From Deferribacterales bacterium UBA4806 (GTDB lineage: Bacteria > Chrysiogenota > Deferribacteres > Deferribacterales > UBA228): a stretch of DNA of 9,306 nucleotides. Position numbers and translations under genes: made by a program. The notes beneath the pieces were generated by a model, which was not told the DNA's origin, ran no database searches, and saw nothing but the letters and a program-made list of their open reading frames with translations. Position 1 is the stretch's first letter. The number at the start of each line of letters is the position of its first letter. Below, piece by piece: positions 1-7,478 of the stretch. The stretch is taken from NCBI GenBank assembly GCA_002402635.1, contig DHGE01000102.1, forward strand, positions 1-9,306, written 5' to 3'.

Positions 1-1663
1 CCTCTCCAATAGCTCTCACAACAGTGTCTGGTCCAAACCTGCAGTCTCCTGCGATAAATACTCCTGGTTTTGCAGACATATAAAGATCATCTACAGTTTT
101 GATAGTGTTCCATTTAGTCACCTCTATACCATCCTTTTCATCTAAAAAATCCAAATCAGGATACTGACCAATAGCTGGTATAATAGTGTCGCATTCTATA
201 ATAAAATTAGAACCTTCTATAGGTATAGGCCTTCTTCTTCCAGTTTCATCAGGCTCAGTTAACTTCATTTTTAAACATTCCATGCCTACAACTATATCAT
301 TCTTCGCTAATATTTTAATTGGTGCAACTAGAAATTTTATTTCGACTCCTTCTTCAATCGCATATTTTATTTCGTAATCTTCAGCCGGCATTTCTTCTCT
401 TGATCTTCGGTAGGCAATAGTTACTTTTTCAGCTCCTAATCGTACAGCTGTTCTGGAACAGTCAATTGCTGTATTGCCTCCACCAACAATAATAACATTC
501 TTACCTATATTTGAAGTTCCATTTAAAGATACTTCTCTTAGGAAATCAATACCTGAACTTACTAGGCCTTTATACCCCTCATTTTCTCCAATAACACCCA
601 TATCCCTTGATTTAAAAGCACCTACAGTAATAAGTGTGGCGTCATGATTTTCCACTATTTCACTAAAACTTATATCTCTACCAACTTTAACATTATGGAG
701 TACCTCAGCACCCATACTGATTATATCTTCTATCTCTTCCTTTAATAAATCACGAGGTTGTCTGAATGAAGGTATTCCTACAGCAACCATCCCACCAAGT
801 ACTGGTAGCCACTCGTAAATTTTTACATTATAACCCATTTTTAGCAAATAATATGTTGCCGAAAGCCCGGCAGGACCACCTCCAATTACTGCTACTGTTT
901 TATTCTTTTTTGAATTTATACTATTTGCCTCTTTTAACTTTTTATTGTGATAATAGGTATAATCCCATGCGAATCTTTTTAATACCATTATATTGACAGG
1001 ATCTTCTATCAAGCCACGTCTACAATTGCTTTCGCATGGGTGTGGGCACACTCTACCACATACGCCAGCTAGAGGCATGTTCTCTTTTATTATTTCCAAA
1101 GCTTTCATGGGCTCATAATCCCTTAATTGCTCTATAAACTCTGGAATTTTTATATTAGCTGGACAACCTATAGTACATGGGGCTGTTTGTGTAACTACAT
1201 ATTTTAAGTTTACATTAATCTCTAAAAATTTAAATTCATCACCAAAATATTTCAAAAATTCAATAAAAGGCAAAACAGCTGTAGGTGCATTTGTACATTT
1301 TGAGGTTCTATATATAACTTCAGCAATAGACCTAGCAGTTTCCATTTTCTCTGAAATATTATTATAACTATTATTTAATTTAAATTGCTCTAAAAGTTCT
1401 TTTAAGATCTTAGTGCCAAATTTTCCAGGAAAACATCTACCACAGCATCCATTGGAACTTAATTCATCAAAATATGCAATAAAAACATCAAGAATATTAA
1501 TGTTTCTATCAAATACTAAAAAACCATCCCAGTTTATAAATACTCTGGGTTTCCCAGAAAAAAAATTTTCTTCCAAAGGGAAAGGAGGCTCTATGGCATC
1601 GGATATATTTTTCCCCCTAAAATCATACAATTGTCCCTTAAAAAAACCATAATAAATTTTCAA
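1..1663 (-). CDS. SfrB-like NADPH oxidoreductase: NuoF-type Fe-S domain fused to GltD-like flavoprotein (3' end outside window)
   Basis: The first 554 codons are visible. Residues 41-145 resemble the C-terminal iron-sulfur domain of NADH dehydrogenase NuoF, with C73, C74, C77 and C123. A GltD-type Fe-S domain follows (C163, C167, then C202/C206/C210/C214 in GRVCPHPCESNC). Then come an FAD-binding GGGPAG at 261-266, an NAD(P)-binding GGGNTA at 394-399 followed by YRRSREEMPA (418-427; basic residues typical of NADPH users), and a closing FAD motif GD at 539-540. The order matches SfrB, the beta subunit of the soluble NADPH/Fe(III) reductase of Geobacter, and more broadly glutamate-synthase small-subunit-like oxidoreductases. 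Such proteins pass electrons between NAD(P)H, FAD and Fe-S clusters in the cytoplasm; the true acceptor here is unknown. Start: TTG at 1663 has AAGGA 7 nt upstream, an in-frame stop lies just before it, and the first in-frame ATG is about 107 codons downstream. Class assignment is firm; the SfrB name is an inference. Confidence 0.88.
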   Translation of the reverse strand, partial: MKIYYGFFKGQLYDFRGKNISDAIEPPFPLEENFFSGKPRVFINWDGFLVFDRNINILDVFIAYFDELSSNGCCGRCFPGKFGTKILKELLEQFKLNNSYNNISEKMETARSIAEVIYRTSKCTNAPTAVLPFIEFLKYFGDEFKFLEINVNLKYVVTQTAPCTIGCPANIKIPEFIEQLRDYEPMKALEIIKENMPLAGVCGRVCPHPCESNCRRGLIEDPVNIMVLKRFAWDYTYYHNKKLKEANSINSKKNKTVAVIGGGPAGLSATYYLLKMGYNVKIYEWLPVLGGMVAVGIPSFRQPRDLLKEEIEDIISMGAEVLHNVKVGRDISFSEIVENHDATLITVGAFKSRDMGVIGENEGYKGLVSSGIDFLREVSLNGTSNIGKNVIIVGGGNTAIDCSRTAVRLGAEKVTIAYRRSREEMPAEDYEIKYAIEEGVEIKFLVAPIKILAKNDIVVGMECLKMKLTEPDETGRRRPIPIEGSNFIIECDTIIPAIGQYPDLDFLDEKDGIEVTKWNTIKTVDDLYMSAKPGVFIAGDCRFGPDTVVRAIGE

Positions 1664-1764
1664 GGCAAAATCCTTAACAATTTATTATAAAAACTATTTA
1701 TAATTACAAAAACATTGTTCAATTGTTTTGGTACTCCTATTAAAATTGTATACATTTTTAACAT
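1660..1764 (-). other. Possible leader ORF of 34 codons before the SfrB-like gene
   Basis: A minus-strand frame is open from a TAA at 1794-1792. It has ATGs at 1764 and 1755 and a TTG at 1722, and ends at TGA 1662-1660, which overlaps the TTG start of the SfrB-like gene as TTGA. The predicted peptide is hydrophobic and basic towards its end (...NKLLRILP). The ATGs have no Shine-Dalgarno; the TTG has AGGAG 11 nt upstream, which is rather far. It may be a leader peptide coupled to the downstream start, or chance in AT-rich DNA. Chance is the safer reading. Confidence 0.15.
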
Positions 1765-1898
1765 ATAATAACTAATATGTCTACAACATCTTTATAATAT
1801 AAAATATTATTATATTTAATAATTTTTAGAAGAAATGTAATAGCTTAAACGTCAGTACTATAATTTTTATGGCTTTTAATTATCTGCCAGTATAACTT
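1664..1898. other. Intergenic region, 235 bp, very AT-rich
   Basis: This is the only noncoding gap in the window. It lies after the end of the large operon and before the SfrB-like gene, so a promoter for the latter is expected here. A perfect TATAAT (minus strand, 1689-1684) is present but has no good -35 at 16-18 nt; a TTGAAC at 1722-1717 is badly spaced from it and from TATAAA at 1702-1697. No GC-rich hairpin with a U-tract is visible after the operon's last stop, and no tRNA or known RNA was recognised. A short minus-strand reading frame crosses the left part of the gap and is listed separately. Confidence 0.6.
1671..1675 (-). promoter_or_regulatory. Ribosome binding site deciding a TTG start
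   Basis: AAGGA on the minus strand ends 7 nt before the TTG at 1663-1661. It supports this start for the SfrB-like gene, which has no ATG near its 5' end. Confidence 0.7.
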
Positions 1899-2162
1899 TC
1901 AAACCCTTTTATGTTCATCCACTATTATTTGTACATATTCTTCCAAACTTTTTATGTTATGCCCCTCCATAGGGATATTTAAAACTTTGATTTTTTTATA
2001 AAATAGATCCGTAGATAATTCTATAACATCTCCTACTTCGACATTGTAAGATGCTTTAACAATTCTACCATTTATGGATACAAATCCCATTTTAGCAGAT
2101 TCAGTTGCTAGACTTCTTCTCTTAAAAATTCTTACAACTTTTAAAAACTTATCTAATCTCAT
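1899..2162 (-). CDS. rqcP: RqcP/Hsp15-like S4-domain RNA-binding protein
   Basis: This is an 87-residue protein made almost wholly of one S4 RNA-binding domain (residues 1-60: MRLDKFLKVVRIFKRRSL at the start, then VSINGRIVKAS at 28-38 and VGDVIEL at 43-49). The N-terminus closely resembles B. subtilis RqcP (YabO), including R2 and R16, and the length (about 86 residues) fits RqcP better than the longer E. coli Hsp15. RqcP binds stalled 50S-peptidyl-tRNA complexes and works with RqcH in adding C-terminal alanine tails; Hsp15 also binds obstructed 50S subunits, so either role is ribosome rescue in the cytoplasm. Its ATG shares one base with the stop of the SurA-like gene (TAATG), indicating coupled translation, and it is the last gene of the operon. 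The family call is firm; the choice of RqcP over an Hsp15-type protein rests on length and N-terminal similarity only. Confidence 0.85.
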   Translation of the reverse strand: MRLDKFLKVVRIFKRRSLATESAKMGFVSINGRIVKASYNVEVGDVIELSTDLFYKKIKVLNIPMEGHNIKSLEEYVQIIVDEHKRV

Positions 2163-3088
2163 TAAATATTATCATCATATCGAACAAAAATATTTTTTTT
2201 ATGTCTTTCTATCCATTTTTTATAGACATCTGCATATTTTTCTTGGCGTATTTTATCAACAATCTTATCTTTGACATCTTTATCAACATCCCCTTTGCTC
2301 TGATAGGCTTCTATAAGAAAGATTCTATAAACATTGTCACTTTTAACTGTAAATACATCTCCAACATTTTTGTTAGATATTTCTTTCTTAAGGTCAGGAG
2401 CCATATCCTTTTTATTGATCCAACCTAAATAACCACCATTTTTTGATGTCTTTAGATCTTGCGAAAAATTTAAGGCAGCCTCAACAAAACTCCCTTTTTT
2501 ACTAAGATATTTCATAACCTTCTCATAGTCATCTTCCGATTTTACAAGTATTGATCTCAATTCATATCTGTCTTCAAGATTTAAAGAAACTTTATTATTT
2601 TCTATATATTTCTGTATATCTTCTTCTGTAACAACCATTAAAGGGGCTAGTATTCTGCTGTTTATTTTATTCTTTAACAATTCCTGCTTTAATTGCCACT
2701 TATATTGTGCAAGTGGGATTCCCTGTTCTTCTAAAACTTTTAATAGTTGATCATAGGTTATATTATTCTCTTTGAGAATTGACTGGATAGCTAAATCAAT
2801 CTCACTGTCTTCAACAACAACACCATCTTTTTTAGCTGCAATTTCAACAGTGTATTGTTGCACAAGGAAATCTATAACGTCCTTATAGTATTTCTTTACT
2901 AGAGGAATTTTTTCATTTTCGTTTTCGATGGAATAAATCTTTTTAATCTGGGAGGGGTTAAAAGATTCAACTTCATACTTTGTGATTACTTCATCACCAA
3001 CTATTGCCACCACTTCATCTATTAATTTTCCATATATATCTGAAGTTACTAACAATACTAATAATAGTAACAAATATATTCTTTTCAT
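2162..3088 (-). CDS. SurA-like periplasmic chaperone with degenerate parvulin domain
   Basis: The protein has 308 residues. A signal peptide is clear: MKR, a leucine-rich core at 5-14, and likely cleavage near G20. Residues 21-150 form a SurA N-terminal chaperone region (DEVVAIVGDEVITKYEVE is the usual opening). A single parvulin/PpiC-type domain follows at about 173-262 (GGYLGW at 218-223), then a charged C-terminal helix. Family members assist folding of outer-membrane and secreted proteins in the periplasm. The histidine normally found in the first parvulin strand (RHIL/SHIL) is S179, and the one in the last strand (G-F/Y-H-I) is R255, so prolyl isomerase activity is doubtful and a pure chaperone role is likelier. 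The ATG lies in an ATGA overlap with the mfd stop and has a strong AGGAGG 4 nt upstream. Product class is firm; activity is inferred. Confidence 0.88.
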   Translation of the reverse strand: MKRIYLLLLLVLLVTSDIYGKLIDEVVAIVGDEVITKYEVESFNPSQIKKIYSIENENEKIPLVKKYYKDVIDFLVQQYTVEIAAKKDGVVVEDSEIDLAIQSILKENNITYDQLLKVLEEQGIPLAQYKWQLKQELLKNKINSRILAPLMVVTEEDIQKYIENNKVSLNLEDRYELRSILVKSEDDYEKVMKYLSKKGSFVEAALNFSQDLKTSKNGGYLGWINKKDMAPDLKKEISNKNVGDVFTVKSDNVYRIFLIEAYQSKGDVDKDVKDKIVDKIRQEKYADVYKKWIERHKKNIFVRYDDNI

Positions 3089-6000
3089 AAAACCTCCTGT
3101 TTGTTAACGTGGTTGGTTATATACTCCGTATATATTTCTGATATAGCAACAGCCATATCAGCAAGCAGTTCCCTTCTACTATATATTTTTAACTGATTTT
3201 CATCTAACTTTTTAATAATTATATTTTCATTATTATATAAATTAAATAAATTATAAAGGAGTTTATTTTCGGCATTTAATTTTACATTAATTGAATCCGT
3301 GAGAAATGTAATTTTTACAATTGATAATTTTTCTGAAACATTTTTGATAAACATTATATAAAAATAATTTTTTACCGCGTCTGGTATAGGGCCAAATTCT
3401 AATTCTAATTCATTTGCAAGAGAGAAGATTGTATCAATTGACGATACTTCTCCAATCCTCTTATAATAATCTAACCGAATTCTGTAGTCCTCTATATAGT
3501 TAGCAGGTATAAAATTTGGAATATGTGAGATTATCTCTGTCTTGTGACTAAAAGGCAAAGTCCCACATATTTCATTTATAGCATTTTCTATCATTTGTAC
3601 ATACAATTCATATCCTATGTTTGTAATAAATCCCGATTGTTCAGCACCTAATATATCGCCAGCCCCTCTTAACTGTAAATCATAAGAGGCTATTTTAAAA
3701 CCACTCCCCAAATCAGATAACTGTTGAATGATTTTAATTCTTTTTTGGGCTAAAGGTGTCAGTGCCTCCAATGTATCAATATATATATAAAAGTATGCCC
3801 TCCTGTTTGACCTTCCAACTCTGCCCTTTAATTGATATAATTGCGACAAACCAAAGGTCCCAGCATTGTCTACAATCATAGTATTAGCTCTAGGAACATC
3901 TATCCCATTCTCAATAATTGTTGTACAAACTAGTATATCTATGTTGCCAATATAAAAATCATTAAAAATTTTTTCAAGCAACAAACTAGACATTCCGGCA
4001 TGAGCAAAGGTTATCTTTGCAAAAGGGAGCTTTTCTTTTAATTTATAGGCCCTACTTTCTATTGTTTTTATATTGTTATGTATAAAATAGGCTTGTCCAC
4101 CCCTATTCAACTCATATAACAGTGCAGCCACAATATCATCTTCATTATCAACAACCTTAGTTACAACAGGTTGCCTTTCTGCTGGAGGAGTCTCAATTAT
4201 ACTAAAATCTCTCAACCCTGACAAAGAGAGCTGTAGTGTCCTCGGAATAGGCGTAGCGCTTATTGACAAAACATCAATATTAGATCTTATTGCCTTTAAT
4301 TTCTCTTTTTGAGATACACCAAAACGTTGTTCTTCATCTATAATAAGCAAACCCAAATCGTGATAGTTTATATCTTTGTTTAACAACATATGTGTACCAA
4401 TAATTATATCTATTGCTCCAGTAGATATTCTTTCTTTTGTCTTCTCTATATCCTTTTTTGATTTAAATCTACATAAAAAGTCTATATCCACAGGTAAATC
4501 TTTAAATCTCTTCTTAAATGTTTCATAGTGTTGGTAGGTTAACACAGTTGTTGGAGTTAACAAAGCCACCTGTTTTCCATTTGACACAGCGACACATGCT
4601 GCCCTTATAGCAATTTCCGTTTTTCCAAAACCTACATCCCCACAAACAAGTCTTTCCATAGGTCTTTTTGATTCCATATCATTATAAACATCAAGTAAAA
4701 CGGCTAATTGATCTTCCGTTTCATCATATTCAAAGCTGTTTTCCAGTTTTTCTAGTAATAATCTATCTAGTTTAAAAGAAAAACCATTTTCCTTCCTTCT
4801 CTCACCATAGAGTTTTAACAAATCAGTTGCTACCTTTTTTGCTGAATGATAAGCCTTTTTCTTTATTTTAGACCAGCTATTACTTTTTAGAGAAGATAGT
4901 CGTGGCAATACGGAATTACTACCCACATATTTTTGAATTTGATTAATCCCACTAGTAGGAACGTATAATAATTCTTTATTTTCATATTGTAATTCCAAGA
5001 AATCTGCTTCAATATCACCTATAATTTTATGCACAAGACCATTAAAGATAGCTATACCATAGTCCACATGTACTACATAACTACCTACTTCCAGATCTAA
5101 CAATGTTGTCTGCAACCCAGCAGTCTTTTTTTTCCTACTGCGAATTTTGCTAAAACCAAAAATATCTTTCTCACTAAAAACCATTAAAGATTCTTTCTTA
5201 TTTAAAAAACCACCAGTTATTAACTTATTGTATATATTAACTTTTTGACATTCTGTTTCCAAATACGAATTTACAAATTTATATGACAATTCATATTCTT
5301 CTAAAAATTTAATAAGTAGTTCAAGAAACCTTTTACTTTCAATAGCTATAACAATCGTTGTGTTTTCATTTAATAAATTTTTTATAAGTTTAATAAAAAT
5401 TGTTACATTTTTATAGGTATTTACAGTATCTGGTATGAATATTTTAGCAGGTGGCGAATAGTTGGTGAACATATGCTGAATCTTTTCAGAATCAACAAAA
5501 GAAAGAAAATGGCCTTTATTTATAAAATCATCTAATTCACTTCTTTCTAGAAACACTCTGTTACTTTCTAAAGGGTATTTCTGTAACTTTCTTTCTTCTA
5601 ATATCCTATCATATAAAGAGTTAATTTTTTTTAAACCATTAAATATAAAGACACCATAATCATCATTTATAATATCAGCAATAGACGACATCCTGTTCAA
5701 TAGAGGAGAAAACCAGTGATGGCCAGCAAATTTTCCAAATTGTGCAGCCTTTTCGTAGACATCCATATAAACTTTGATCACATCCATAAACTTTTCTGTA
5801 CTATATAATCCCTCAGAAGCTGGAATAATGCAGATATTATCAACCTTTTGAATACTTCTGTGATTAAAGATATTATAAAAAGAAATATCTTCTATTATGT
5901 CATCAAGAAATTCTATTCTTATAGGATTGTTATAGCCTAGAGGAAATATTTCAAATATATCTCCTCTAATTGTATATTCCCCCTTGTCAGTTACTATCTC

Positions 6001-6411
6001 AACATTAATATAGTCTAAAATGTCTAATGAATGAATTAAGTCTTCTCTAGTAATTGTTTTTTTATTTTGAAGAAATAGCGTGTGAGTTTTAAAGACATCT
6101 GGTGCAGGGAATCTTTTCATTATCCCATAAAATGTTGTTACTAAAATAAATGTTTTTTCAGTAAATATTTTGTTAAAAGTAGTTATTCTATTCTCAAGGA
6201 TATCTATTAATATTCTTGTTTGTTCAAATGGAGGTTGGCTCAATTCATAAAGGCAATAAATATTTTCCGAATTGTTAAATAAAATCAGATCATTATAGAC
6301 TTCATCAATTTCACTATTGTTATTAACTATTATGACAATTTTAGAAAAATTTTTATTGTCAACTATGTATTTTACTCTGCATGCACCTGATATACTAAAA
6401 TTTTCTATCAT
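3085..6411 (-). CDS. mfd: Transcription-repair coupling factor Mfd
   Basis: At 1108 residues it is close to E. coli Mfd (1148). Mfd is a cytoplasmic ATP-driven DNA translocase that pushes stalled RNA polymerase off a lesion and recruits UvrA. Domains in order: a UvrB-like N-terminal region (about 1-340, including TTFYGIMKRFPAP); the RNA-polymerase-interacting domain at about 437-505 (VGSYVVHVDYGIAIF, with V441 onwards); the RecG-like translocase with Walker A GDVGFGKTE at 591-599, Walker B DEEQ at 692-695, SATPIPRT from 718, and motif VI GRVGR at 863-867; and a C-terminal TRCF domain at about 950-1060. All motor motifs are intact. The start overlaps the end of rfaE2 by 17 nt and has no visible Shine-Dalgarno, so translation probably depends on the upstream gene. 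The stop overlaps the next gene as ATGA. Confidence 0.97.
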   Translation of the reverse strand: MIENFSISGACRVKYIVDNKNFSKIVIIVNNNSEIDEVYNDLILFNNSENIYCLYELSQPPFEQTRILIDILENRITTFNKIFTEKTFILVTTFYGIMKRFPAPDVFKTHTLFLQNKKTITREDLIHSLDILDYINVEIVTDKGEYTIRGDIFEIFPLGYNNPIRIEFLDDIIEDISFYNIFNHRSIQKVDNICIIPASEGLYSTEKFMDVIKVYMDVYEKAAQFGKFAGHHWFSPLLNRMSSIADIINDDYGVFIFNGLKKINSLYDRILEERKLQKYPLESNRVFLERSELDDFINKGHFLSFVDSEKIQHMFTNYSPPAKIFIPDTVNTYKNVTIFIKLIKNLLNENTTIVIAIESKRFLELLIKFLEEYELSYKFVNSYLETECQKVNIYNKLITGGFLNKKESLMVFSEKDIFGFSKIRSRKKKTAGLQTTLLDLEVGSYVVHVDYGIAIFNGLVHKIIGDIEADFLELQYENKELLYVPTSGINQIQKYVGSNSVLPRLSSLKSNSWSKIKKKAYHSAKKVATDLLKLYGERRKENGFSFKLDRLLLEKLENSFEYDETEDQLAVLLDVYNDMESKRPMERLVCGDVGFGKTEIAIRAACVAVSNGKQVALLTPTTVLTYQHYETFKKRFKDLPVDIDFLCRFKSKKDIEKTKERISTGAIDIIIGTHMLLNKDINYHDLGLLIIDEEQRFGVSQKEKLKAIRSNIDVLSISATPIPRTLQLSLSGLRDFSIIETPPAERQPVVTKVVDNEDDIVAALLYELNRGGQAYFIHNNIKTIESRAYKLKEKLPFAKITFAHAGMSSLLLEKIFNDFYIGNIDILVCTTIIENGIDVPRANTMIVDNAGTFGLSQLYQLKGRVGRSNRRAYFYIYIDTLEALTPLAQKRIKIIQQLSDLGSGFKIASYDLQLRGAGDILGAEQSGFITNIGYELYVQMIENAINEICGTLPFSHKTEIISHIPNFIPANYIEDYRIRLDYYKRIGEVSSIDTIFSLANELELEFGPIPDAVKNYFYIMFIKNVSEKLSIVKITFLTDSINVKLNAENKLLYNLFNLYNNENIIIKKLDENQLKIYSRRELLADMAVAISEIYTEYITNHVNKQEVL
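3093..3098 (-). promoter_or_regulatory. Strong ribosome binding site for the SurA-like gene, inside mfd
   Basis: A perfect AGGAGG on the minus strand sits 4 nt before the ATG at 3088, within the last codons of mfd. It is the best Shine-Dalgarno in the window and suggests the chaperone is translated more efficiently than mfd, which has none visible. Confidence 0.75.
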
Positions 6412-6883
6412 TAGAGTACAATTTTACAATCTTGTCTATTATATTGGTAGTTGATGAACCTTTAATATAATCTAGAGACAAGACTTTTCCACCATTTTTT
6501 ATCACAATATCGCTTCCAACAATGTGGTATTTATCCCAATCACCTCCTTTTGCAAGTATTTGAGGTTTGATTTTTAATATAAGATTAATAGGCGTATCTT
6601 CATCAAAATAAGTTACAAAATTTACGCTTTCCAGAGCTGCTACTATTTCAGTTCTTTCAATTAATGGGATTATCGGTCTTCTAGCACCTTTTAACCGTTT
6701 TACTGAATTATCAGAATTTAAAGCGACAACTAGAATATCGCAGTTTTTTTTAATTTCACTTAAAATTCTTATATGGCCTATATGTATTATATCAAAGCAA
6801 CCGTTTGTAAAACCAATGGTCTTTGAATTAAATTTCTGTAAGACACCGATTATTTTATCGGGAGAATGTATTTTCCTATTCAT
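6395..6883 (-). CDS. rfaE2: D-glycero-beta-D-manno-heptose 1-phosphate adenylyltransferase (stand-alone RfaE2/HldE C-terminal domain)
   Basis: This cytoplasmic nucleotidyltransferase makes ADP-heptose from heptose 1-phosphate and ATP, for the LPS inner core. Numbering from the chosen start, the cytidylyltransferase-fold motifs are TNGCFDIIHIGH at 26-37 (HxGH = HIGH 34-37), KGGDW at 112-116 and SSTTNIIDKI at 143-152. The length (162) fits the single-domain enzyme; the kinase half present in bifunctional E. coli HldE is missing. Start choice: ATG 6883 puts the usual short lead before GCFD and overlaps gmhA by 8 nt. An ATG at 6916 would add 11 residues and a 41-nt overlap; neither has a Shine-Dalgarno, so the longer form is possible. 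It follows gmhA, which catalyses an earlier step of the same pathway. Confidence 0.93.
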   Translation of the reverse strand: MNRKIHSPDKIIGVLQKFNSKTIGFTNGCFDIIHIGHIRILSEIKKNCDILVVALNSDNSVKRLKGARRPIIPLIERTEIVAALESVNFVTYFDEDTPINLILKIKPQILAKGGDWDKYHIVGSDIVIKNGGKVLSLDYIKGSSTTNIIDKIVKLYSNDRKF

Positions 6884-7478
6884 CAATGTGAGCAAATTTC
6901 CCAAACAATATTTCATCTACTAATTCACAAATGAAGTGAGCCGTTAAAATATGTATTTCCTGTATTCTTGGGGTATCTTTAGAAGGTGCCTTAAGCACAA
7001 TGTCACACATTCCACTCATCTTACCTCCATTTGCACCTGTAAAACCAATTGACTTTATATTGTTTTTAGAACAATACTGAAGAGTTTTAAGAATATTTGA
7101 GGCATTACCACTTGTTGAAATTGCCCATACAACATCATTAGGATTTGCAAAAGCCATTATTTGTTTTAAAAAAACATCATCAAAAGTAAAATCGTTGGAT
7201 ATGGAAGTCAATATTGAACTATCTGTAGTTATTGCAATAACAGGCAAAGGAGGCCTATCGATTTTAAATCTATTTACGAATTCTGCAGCAATATGCTGTG
7301 CATCTGCAGCTGACCCTCCATTTCCCATAATATAAACCTTCCCTCCCCTCAAAAAAGCATAAGAAATTTCTTTGGCTATATTAACAATAACTCCCTTAGA
7401 TTCAGCACTAAATCTATTGAGTATACTTCTACACTCTTCAAATAACTTACTAACAAGTTCTTCCATATGAATACTCAA
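6876..7478 (-). CDS. gmhA: Sedoheptulose-7-phosphate isomerase GmhA
   Basis: The 200-residue SIS-domain enzyme converts sedoheptulose 7-phosphate to D-glycero-D-manno-heptose 7-phosphate, the first step of ADP-heptose synthesis, in the cytoplasm. Visible motifs are GNGGSAADAQH at 52-62, EFVNRF at 66-71, STSGNASNIL at 121-130 and PRIQE at 170-174. The zinc and catalytic positions known from E. coli (H61, E65, Q172, H180) are matched one residue later by H62, E66, Q173 and H181. Start: TTG at 7478 is preferred because AAGGAG lies 4 nt upstream; the ATG at 7466 (residue 5) would be 16 nt from that site. The TTG overlaps the yraN stop as TTGA. The enzyme forms a pathway pair with the following rfaE2. 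Confidence 0.96.
   Translation of the reverse strand: MSIHMEELVSKLFEECRSILNRFSAESKGVIVNIAKEISYAFLRGGKVYIMGNGGSAADAQHIAAEFVNRFKIDRPPLPVIAITTDSSILTSISNDFTFDDVFLKQIMAFANPNDVVWAISTSGNASNILKTLQYCSKNNIKSIGFTGANGGKMSGMCDIVLKAPSKDTPRIQEIHILTAHFICELVDEILFGKFAHIDE

Noticed and set aside
186..1652. Three plus-strand ORFs of 63-79 codons at 186-377, 766-996 and 1413-1652
   Set aside because: They lie antisense within the conserved SfrB-like coding frame and encode no recognisable protein.
1684..1689. TATAAT on the minus strand as the promoter -10 of the SfrB-like gene
   Set aside because: The hexamer is perfect but no -35 lies 16-18 nt upstream, and such hexamers are common in this gap; mentioned only within the intergenic entry.
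1711..1727. Imperfect dyad AACATTGTTCAATTGTT as an operator
   Set aside because: The arms match only partly, the centre is not symmetric, and it fits no regulator consensus I know (not FNR, CRP or Rex).
1796..1816. AT-only inverted repeat AATATAA/TTATATT
   Set aside because: Seven A/T pairs with a 7-nt loop are expected by chance in this composition and would be unstable as RNA.
1870..1889. Hairpin TGGC-12 nt-GCCA just after the operon's last stop, as a terminator
   Set aside because: There are only four base pairs and a 12-nt loop, and no U-tract follows on the minus strand.
2074..2428. Plus-strand ORFs at 2074-2274 and 2201-2428
   Set aside because: They are antisense to the S4-domain and SurA-like genes, and their hydrophobic Phe/Ile-rich translations are typical of reading AT-rich genes backwards.
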